Positions 1-4,728 of a stretch of DNA of 16,939 nucleotides are shown piece by piece (positions within the stretch are counted from its first letter, which is position 1; the number at the start of each line of letters is the position of its first letter). The position numbers and the translations under genes were made by a program. The stretch is from Vicinamibacteria bacterium (GTDB lineage: Bacteria > Acidobacteriota > Vicinamibacteria > Vicinamibacterales > UBA2999), in assembly GCA_025938035.1 (NCBI GenBank), contig JAICQE010000093.1:1-16939 (forward strand), written 5' to 3'. The notes beneath the pieces were generated by a model that was not told where the DNA came from, searched no databases, and saw only the letters and a list, made by a program, of their open reading frames with translations.

Positions 1-27
1 GACGCTGACATCCTCCAGATCGTCCGT

Positions 28-125
28 GATCGTGGCGCGGACCGTGTGGGGTCCGCGAGGCGAGCCTGACAAGGCGCGCCCCACGATCAGTCAGTCGATT
101 GCCTCACAAGGTCCGCGCCACGATC
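28..125. repeat. Long-range inverted repeat 3' of the ccm operon
   Basis: A perfect 16-bp inverted repeat has arms at 28-43 (GATCGTGGCGCGGACC) and 110-125. Nested inside is GTGGGG (46-51) with CCCCAC (79-84). It lies just past the stop codon (TAA, 138-136) of the last leftward gene, so the transcript would fold into a stem-loop at its 3' end. There is no U-tract, so an intrinsic terminator is not shown. A REP-like element or an mRNA-stabilising hairpin fits as well. The rest of 1-135 shows no gene. A leftward GGAGG-ATG pair at the edge (ATG 11-9) might start the next gene, but the spacing is zero. Confidence 0.65.
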
Positions 126-135
126 GGCCCGCCGA

Positions 136-276
136 TTATGGTTTCGGTTTCTGCTGCTGCCTGCGCAGTTGCGCGGCGTAGGCATCGGCAGCCGCGCGCG
201 AGCCGAGGATCCAGCCGATGACCACTCCGAGGAGCAGCACCGCCGGGATGTAAATGAAGTGCGCGGCGGTCGGCAT
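136..276 (-). CDS. 46-residue single-pass membrane protein at the end of the ccm operon
   Basis: The protein has one hydrophobic segment (about residues 7-25, rich in Ile/Leu/Val), then an Ala/Arg/Gln-rich tail ending QQQKPKP. Its ATG overlaps the stop of the CcmD-like gene as TGATG, which argues for translational coupling and supports this start over a longer upstream frame. I recognise no family. Position and size suggest a small accessory subunit of the CcmABCD heme-release complex or a second CcmD-like peptide, but this rests on context alone. The likely topology is a short N-terminus, one helix and a basic cytoplasmic tail. Confidence 0.6.
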   Translation of the reverse strand: MPTAAHFIYIPAVLLLGVVIGWILGSRAAADAYAAQLRRQQQKPKP

Positions 277-581
277 CAGGCGCGGCCGGTGCGTTTCACG
301 TCCGCTTCCAGCCGTTCCACCTCCCGCTGCACCGCGGTCAGCCGGCGCGCGACGGAGACCACATACAGGAACACCGCGACCAGCACGAACGAATACGCGG
401 CAACGAGCAGCCGTGCTGCCGGGAGCTGCTCGGCCGGCGGCAGCTCGTTGATCGGGATGTATTCCTTGGTCTGTTCCGACGCCTGCGCATACACGGTCGA
501 ATCGGCCAGCGCACCGCAGCACACCAACAGCAGGATCAGGATTCCAACGCGTCGAACGATTGCAGCAGTCACGTTACTCAT
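276..581 (-). CDS. ccmD: CcmD-like protein with signal peptide
   Basis: This 101-residue protein has an N-terminal signal-like hydrophobic segment (residues 11-25, ending near ALADSTVYAQA). A periplasmic stretch with PINELPPAEQLPAAR follows, then one membrane helix (about 57-76) and a charged C-terminal helix (TAVQREVERLEADVKR). The last two elements match CcmD architecture: one helix followed by a cytoplasmic coiled coil with arginine-rich flanks. In System I, CcmD binds CcmC and helps release holo-CcmE from the CcmABCD complex. Ordinary CcmD is about 60-70 residues, so the signal-peptide extension is unusual. The start at 581 overlaps the end of ccmC by 8 bases. The symbol rests on architecture and position because CcmD sequence conservation is weak. 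Confidence 0.65.
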   Translation of the reverse strand: MSNVTAAIVRRVGILILLLVCCGALADSTVYAQASEQTKEYIPINELPPAEQLPAARLLVAAYSFVLVAVFLYVVSVARRLTAVQREVERLEADVKRTGRA

Positions 582-1230
582 CCAGTGAAAGGTAGACGGC
601 GTCAAGCCGTGCGCGCTGCTCCTCGAGCCGTACGCGCATCTTGAAGAGCAGGACGAACAGCAGGAAAAACGACGCCACGCAGAACCAGAGCGGCCCACCC
701 ATCGAGACCGGCAGCGTCGGCACGACGCTCGTCGCCGGGTGAATCGTGCGCCAGTAGTTCACCGAGATGTAGATGAACGGCACGTTGGCCATGCCGAACA
801 GCGCCAGGCCGGCCGCCAGCTTCTCGGACCCGGGCCCGCCGTAGCGGCGAAGGAGCAGATAGGCGACGGCGATCATCCAGCTGACGAGGCTGGCGGTGAC
901 GCGCACGTCCCACACCCACCACGTCCCCCATGCCTTCCGCGCCCACAACGGTCCGGTCACCAGCGTCAGCAGTCCGAACAGCACGGTGAGCTCCGCCGCG
1001 GCCCATGCGGTGCGATCGTGGCGGGCATCGCTGCTGATTAGATAGCGCACGCTGGCAACGCCGCACACGATGCCGCCGAGCAGGAACATCCAGGCGGACG
1101 GCATGTGATAGAAGAAGATCTTGAACACCAGCCCCATCGTCGACTCGAACGGCGCGTAGGCGATCACGATGGGCGTGGCCGCAAACATCAACGCACAGAC
1201 GACCGCAGCAGGCAGAAACCACTTCGGCAT
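574..1230 (-). CDS. ccmC: Heme exporter protein CcmC
   Basis: This 218-residue, six-helix membrane protein belongs to the heme-handling family. It carries the tryptophan-rich WWD motif WGTWWVWDVR (residues 101-110) in a periplasmic loop. His42 (in YHMPSAW) and His164 (in RTIHP) sit where the family's two conserved heme-ligand histidines are expected. CcmC presents heme to CcmE and drives its attachment. An AGGA lies about 9 bases before the ATG, so the start is plausible. Length agrees with the bacterial family. The gene follows ccmB after a 265-bp repeat-rich gap, the only large gap in the operon, so it may have its own translation or transcription control. Confidence 0.95.
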   Translation of the reverse strand: MPKWFLPAAVVCALMFAATPIVIAYAPFESTMGLVFKIFFYHMPSAWMFLLGGIVCGVASVRYLISSDARHDRTAWAAAELTVLFGLLTLVTGPLWARKAWGTWWVWDVRVTASLVSWMIAVAYLLLRRYGGPGSEKLAAGLALFGMANVPFIYISVNYWRTIHPATSVVPTLPVSMGGPLWFCVASFFLLFVLLFKMRVRLEEQRARLDAVYLSLDE

Positions 1231-1272
1231 CAGAAGATCCTACTGTTCATCCTTCCACGTTCTCACTTCCCC

Positions 1273-1458
1273 GTTCGTGTTCGAGGTTCGGTTCAACTTC
1301 GAACTGCGGAGTGCGGCCTTCGCGTTCCTGGTTCTGGGTTCCGGGTTCTGCGTTCCGGGTTCTGGGTTCGACTGACCGCACGCCTCGAACATTGAACGCC
1401 GAAACCCCGAACCGAACCATGAACACGAACCCGGAAGCGGGAACCGGGAAGCGGGAAC
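1273..1458. repeat. 14-nt tandem repeats inside a large inverted repeat between ccmB and ccmC
   Basis: The gap 1231-1495 has no credible gene. On the plus strand, 1330-1370 holds three 14-nt units (GGTTCTGGGTTCCG, a copy with one change, and a 13-nt copy). Another two units, GGAAGCGGGAACCG and a 12-nt partial, lie at 1433-1458. Outside the first array is an inverted repeat: GTTCGTGTTC (1273-1282) pairs with 1421-1430, and GGTTCGGTTC (1285-1294) pairs with 1409-1418, separated by a 2-nt mismatch. The leader of ccmC could therefore form a long stem. The 14-mer is two 7-nt GGGTTCY units, akin to the repeat at 4067-4118. Confidence 0.85.
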
Positions 1459-1495
1459 AGTTCAAAGTCCGGTTCAAGTTCACGTCCGTTCCGTC

Positions 1496-2176
1496 CTAGT
1501 CCGTCATCACCGGCTCGAACGTCCACATCGCGAGCGTGACGAACACGACGTCGAACGTGGCGAGCAGCGTCAGCCAGAATGCCGCGACCTGCGCGTCGAA
1601 CTCGGGCTGCAGCAGCACCGCCGTGCCGCGGACTGCGGCAATCATGACTGGAACGATGACCGGATACAACAGCACCGGCAGCAGTACGTCGCGCGTGCGG
1701 GCCCGAATGAGCATGGCCGCGAAGAGCGTCCCGACCGACGCGAACCCGAGTGTCCCGGCGGCGAGGATCCCGGCCAGCCAGACAGGGTGCGCCAGCAACG
1801 CGCGCGCCTCGAACAGCAGCGCGACGAGCGGCACCAGTGCCGCTTCGACGCCCGCGAGCAGCGCGACGATTCCAAGCAGCTTGCCGACGTAGACCGCCGG
1901 GCGCGCGGCCGGGGCCATCAGCAGCGCGCGCAGCGTTTCCGCCTGGCGCTCGCGTTCGAACGCCCGCCCCAGCGCCAGCGTTCCCGCGAACGCAATCGCG
2001 ATCCAGAGCAGGCCAGCCGCGCCGTCCTCGGGCGCGCGCCCGTCGCGGACGAGCGCGAACGCGAATATCAGGATGCACGACACCGCGAAGAACAGCGTCG
2101 TATACGCAATCTCGCCGCTGCGGACCTCGACCGTCAGGTCCTTGCGCAGAATCAGCCACACGGCCCGGCCGAACAC
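1496..2176 (-). CDS. ccmB: Heme exporter permease CcmB
   Basis: This 226-residue integral membrane protein has about six helices and is the partner of the ATPase CcmA. The cytoplasmic motif after helix 2 (FERERQAETLRALLMAPAAR) corresponds to the coupling segment that CcmB and other ABC-2-type permeases place between helices. With CcmA it powers release of holo-CcmE from the CcmC/D complex. The start is a GTG at 2176-2174, four bases after the ccmA stop. GTG codon 6 is an alternative. It ends at 1496, with the repeat-filled gap following. Confidence 0.92.
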   Translation of the reverse strand: MFGRAVWLILRKDLTVEVRSGEIAYTTLFFAVSCILIFAFALVRDGRAPEDGAAGLLWIAIAFAGTLALGRAFERERQAETLRALLMAPAARPAVYVGKLLGIVALLAGVEAALVPLVALLFEARALLAHPVWLAGILAAGTLGFASVGTLFAAMLIRARTRDVLLPVLLYPVIVPVMIAAVRGTAVLLQPEFDAQVAAFWLTLLATFDVVFVTLAMWTFEPVMTD

Positions 2177-2180
2177 GCCA

Positions 2181-2888
2181 CTAGCCTCCCATCACGTCGC
2201 GATAGGTCGCGCGCAGGCGCTCCGGCCGTGAGACCGCTGCTGCCACGCGCCCATCGCGGAGGAAGACGGCTTCGTCGAGCAGCCCCTCGGCGAGATCGAG
2301 GTCGTGCGTGGCCAGGATCACGATGGTGCCGCTCGCCTTGAGCATTCCCAGCCGTCGCACCAGCGCGGCTGCCGAGGCATCATCGAGGCCGGTGAACGGC
2401 TCGTCGAGCAGTGCCAGCCGCGGCTCGTGAATCAGCGCGCGCTCGAGCGCGACGCGCTGGCGCATGCCGCGCGAAAAGCTGATCACCTGATCGCCGGCTC
2501 GGTCGGCAAGTCCGGCCTGGTCGAGCGCGCGCAGCGCCACAACGGACGGATTCGCGCGCCTGTAGAGACCGGCAAAGAATGCGAGGTTCTCCGACGCGGT
2601 CAATTCGGGATAGAGAAACAGGTCGTGACCCAGGATGCCGATGCGGCCGCGGAGCCCGGCGCCATCCGCGCGCGGATCGAGCGACCCGAAGCGGATGATG
2701 CCAGAGGTAGGCCTGAGCAGCGTGGCCAGCATCGCCAACAGCGTCGACTTGCCGGCGCCATTCGGTCCGAGCAGACCCAGGATCGTACCTGCGCGGGCGG
2801 TGAAACTGACGCGTGAGACGGCGCGGCGGCGTCCGAAATGGCGTGACACGTCGTCAACGGCGACGTGGTCGAAGTCGCCGGAAGTCAC
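2181..2888 (-). CDS. ccmA: Heme exporter ATP-binding protein CcmA
   Basis: This 235-residue ABC ATPase is complete. It has Walker A GPNGAGKS (41-48), a signature segment ISFSRGMRQR (136-145, with SFSRG replacing the usual LSSGQ-type sequence), Walker B LALLDEP (158-164), a D-loop TGLD and an H-loop His195 (LATHD). The start is a GTG that overlaps the upstream gene's TGA as GTGA (2888-2885). An in-frame extension further upstream is arginine-rich and reads as a shadow of the preceding gene. CcmA energises heme-CcmE release together with CcmB, which follows four bases later. The position inside a ccm cluster separates it from the many similar ABC-2 ATPases. Confidence 0.92.
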   Translation of the reverse strand: MTSGDFDHVAVDDVSRHFGRRRAVSRVSFTARAGTILGLLGPNGAGKSTLLAMLATLLRPTSGIIRFGSLDPRADGAGLRGRIGILGHDLFLYPELTASENLAFFAGLYRRANPSVVALRALDQAGLADRAGDQVISFSRGMRQRVALERALIHEPRLALLDEPFTGLDDASAAALVRRLGMLKASGTIVILATHDLDLAEGLLDEAVFLRDGRVAAAVSRPERLRATYRDVMGG

Positions 2889-4129
2889 GCAGCGATGCCC
2901 TCGCCGCCTCCTCCCCGCGGCCCGGCGGTGGCGTCCAGTTCCGCGTAGATGCGCTCGAGATCGTTCAGGATGCGCAGGCGGCGGCGTTCGGCACGCTCCG
3001 AAATCGTTCCGGCCCGCCGCTTCGCCTCGAGCTGCGCCAGCTCCGCGAGCAAGGTGTCGCGCCGCTGGACGAGCGCCTTCCGATCGGCCGCGGCCGTGCG
3101 CGGCTCGAGCGACAGCCACCCGCCGACTGCCGCGATCAGCAAGGCAAGACCGAGAGTCACGTAGAGGCTGGTGCGGCTGTGAACCGGAAGGTTCGACAAG
3201 GTGAAGGTCAGCGGCGTGCCGGGCTGGAGCGCGCCCCCCTGCCCGAGAAGGTAAACGCCGTTTTCGGTCGGAAGCTCCGCCACCGACGAGAACTGTGGAG
3301 ATGCAAGCCCGAGGCTCCCGATCTTCTCGACGCCGACGACGGCCCGCTGCAGCGGCACCGGAAATGGCTGCGTGATCGTGTGCGTCGCTTTGGAAAAACG
3401 AACGCTGAACTCGATCTGCAGGGACGTCGTCCCGGGGGCGAACGGTCCCTTCACCCTCACGCGCGTCCCATCGACCTCCGCGGCCGGAGAAGAGCCTTCC
3501 CGGATCTGCGCGCCAACAGCCTCAGGCGGCAGCTGAAGTTCGAACGGGCCTCCAATGTCCACACGCGTCCGCGCCGTGTTGACGATCTCCAGCAGATAGA
3601 ACGCAAACAGCGAATCGTTGTTGAATTCGAAGACGAGGCGGCTGTCGCCGCCCAGGACGACAACACCTTTGGTCGCGGGAGCGGAGAGCGCGGCGGCTTC
3701 CTCCTGCTTCTTCCGCTCCGCGGCGCGAGCGAGTCCGGCGACGAGGGCGACGCGCACACCGCCCGATGTCGGAACGGCGAACGGCTGCGACTGCAGCGTT
3801 TCGCCGTCAACCGTCGCTTCGGCGCGGGCCTCTCCCGCCGGCAGACCGGTGAACTCGGCGCGCCCCTGCTGATCGGTGGTGGCCGTCTTCGTCGTGCCAC
3901 CGACGGTGACACGGACCTGCTGCCCCGGCGCATCGTTGCCGAGTGCTTCCCGTACGACGCGAACGGTCACGGTGCCGTCGCGCAGTTCGGGCGCAGGAAG
4001 CGGGCGTCCGTGCATCAGGGATGGATCAGGCATCTCCTGGGCTGGGGCAGGCTGCGCGAGAAAAATCCCAAACCCCAGAACCCAAATCCCAAGTCCCAAA
4101 TCCCAAATCCCGAATCCCTGGCGGCTCAT
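2885..4129 (-). CDS. Membrane-anchored Ig/transthyretin-like protein with CcmI-like C-terminal coil
   Basis: This 414-residue protein occupies the middle of the ccm operon. Residues 5-25 form a repetitive signal sequence or anchor (GFGIWDL/GLGIWVL, period 7). Residues 50-130 resemble a carboxypeptidase-regulatory or transthyretin-like beta-sandwich (ATTDQQGRAEFTGLPAGE). Residues 155-315 appear to be a second beta-rich domain. One membrane helix (322-340) leads to a cytoplasmic charged coil (346-399). That coil includes LAELAQLEAKRRAGTISERA, similar in pattern to the CcmI N-terminal segment and to the zinc-ribbon neighbour. The ATG overlaps the previous stop as ATGA (4129-4126), which sets the start. 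Function is unknown. I infer an assembly or apocytochrome-handling role from position and topology. Confidence 0.8.
   Translation of the reverse strand: MSRQGFGIWDLGLGIWVLGFGIFLAQPAPAQEMPDPSLMHGRPLPAPELRDGTVTVRVVREALGNDAPGQQVRVTVGGTTKTATTDQQGRAEFTGLPAGEARAEATVDGETLQSQPFAVPTSGGVRVALVAGLARAAERKKQEEAAALSAPATKGVVVLGGDSRLVFEFNNDSLFAFYLLEIVNTARTRVDIGGPFELQLPPEAVGAQIREGSSPAAEVDGTRVRVKGPFAPGTTSLQIEFSVRFSKATHTITQPFPVPLQRAVVGVEKIGSLGLASPQFSSVAELPTENGVYLLGQGGALQPGTPLTFTLSNLPVHSRTSLYVTLGLALLIAAVGGWLSLEPRTAAADRKALVQRRDTLLAELAQLEAKRRAGTISERAERRRLRILNDLERIYAELDATAGPRGGGGEGIAA
4067..4118 (-). repeat. Heptanucleotide GGGATTT-type repeat encoding a signal peptide
   Basis: On the coding (minus) strand this stretch is a run of eight GGG tracts separated by 4-nt spacers (ATTC, ATTT, ATTT, ACTT, ATTT, TTCT, GTTT). 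Because 7 nt times 3 equals 7 codons, it is read as a 7-residue periodic peptide (GFGIWDL, GLGIWVL, GFGIFL) that forms the hydrophobic core of the downstream protein's signal sequence. The tract meets the simple pattern for a G-quadruplex with short loops. Confidence 0.9.
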
Positions 4130-4728
4130 GACGCGGCCTCGAGTCGTGCGCCGCAGTTCTTGCAGAACTTCGCGTCGGGGTCGTTGACCGCCGCACACGA
4201 AGCGCAGGCGGTCGTGGAGCGCGCCGCGCCTGGCGGACCCGACAGGGTCCGCCCCACGTCGCTCGAAACGGTGTTTTCGAGCCGTTTCGCGATCTCCTTC
4301 TCGATCTGCTCGCGATAGAGCGAACCGGCGTCGAGCTGCCGCATCAGCCTCGCCGCCCGCGCCCGGAGCCGCGCCGACATCTCGGCAAAGTCCTTCTCCG
4401 ACACCTTCCCCATGCCGCGGTCGAACTCGAGCTCCTTGATCGATCGCAGCACGAGCGTCTTCTCGCGCTCCAATGCGGCACGGGTGCGATCGCCGATCGC
4501 TTCCGCGCCATCATCCCGCAGGGTTCCGGCCAGCGGAAGCACCGTACGCAGGGCCGTCACGCCGACGTACGCGGCAGCGAAGATGGCCAGGCTCAAAAGA
4601 ATGATCGCGGCCGGCGTCTGACCGCGCGAGAGAAAGACGACGACGGTCGCGCCGATCAACCCCGCCAGCGTGAACAACTGCCAGGGCTGCAGCGACTCCT
4701 GTCGCTCAGTCGAGGTCTCGGAGCTCAT
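4126..4728 (-). CDS. Two-helix membrane protein with coiled coil and C-terminal zinc ribbon (CcmI-like segment)
   Basis: This 200-residue protein has two membrane helices (about 18-34 and 39-60), a long charged helical region (83-150) and a C-terminal zinc ribbon CxxC-x10-CxxC (C175, C178, C189, C192; ends CKNCGARL). The helical part contains KELEFDRGMGKVSEKDF (98-114). This resembles the conserved ELxFDxxxGKLSxxDY stretch of CcmI/CycH, which chaperones apocytochrome to CcmF/CcmH. Start 4728 lies 23 bases inside the end of ccmF-ccmH. The longer open frame upstream has serine/arginine-rich shadow composition and is rejected. The linker before the zinc ribbon is partly encoded by a REP-like palindrome. 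I infer that it substitutes for CcmI, which is otherwise missing. Confidence 0.85.
   Translation of the reverse strand: MSSETSTERQESLQPWQLFTLAGLIGATVVVFLSRGQTPAAIILLSLAIFAAAYVGVTALRTVLPLAGTLRDDGAEAIGDRTRAALEREKTLVLRSIKELEFDRGMGKVSEKDFAEMSARLRARAARLMRQLDAGSLYREQIEKEIAKRLENTVSSDVGRTLSGPPGAARSTTACASCAAVNDPDAKFCKNCGARLEAAS
4232..4253. repeat. REP-like palindrome within a coding region
   Basis: GGCGGACCC (4232-4240) and GGGTCCGCC (4245-4253) form a perfect 9-bp inverted repeat with a GACA loop. It lies in frame within the zinc-ribbon protein and supplies residues around 159-165 of its linker (GRTLSGP). The adjoining CGCCCCACG (4250-4258) recurs at 77-85 in the repeat at the left end of the window, so the two may be related elements. 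Confidence 0.75.

Noticed and set aside
1..11. Start of another leftward gene at the left edge (GGAGG then ATG at 11)
   Set aside because: Spacing between the Shine-Dalgarno and the ATG is zero and only three codons are visible.
1232..1250. Six-codon mini-ORF whose TGA overlaps the ccmC ATG (TGATG)
   Set aside because: It could be a leader peptide, but it is too short to distinguish from chance and encodes no regulatory codon run.
1330..1458. CRISPR array
   Set aside because: Repeat units are 14 nt in direct tandem without unique spacers, and no cas genes are nearby.
2889..3119. N-terminal extension of CcmA to an upstream ATG
   Set aside because: The extension is Arg/Ala-rich and overlaps the coding coil of the preceding gene. 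The GTG in GTGA gives a normal CcmA length.
2813..4318. Open frame of about 500 codons on the plus strand opposite ccmA and its upstream genes
   Set aside because: Low-complexity Arg-rich translation with no motif. The minus strand holds genes with clear motifs and coupled starts.
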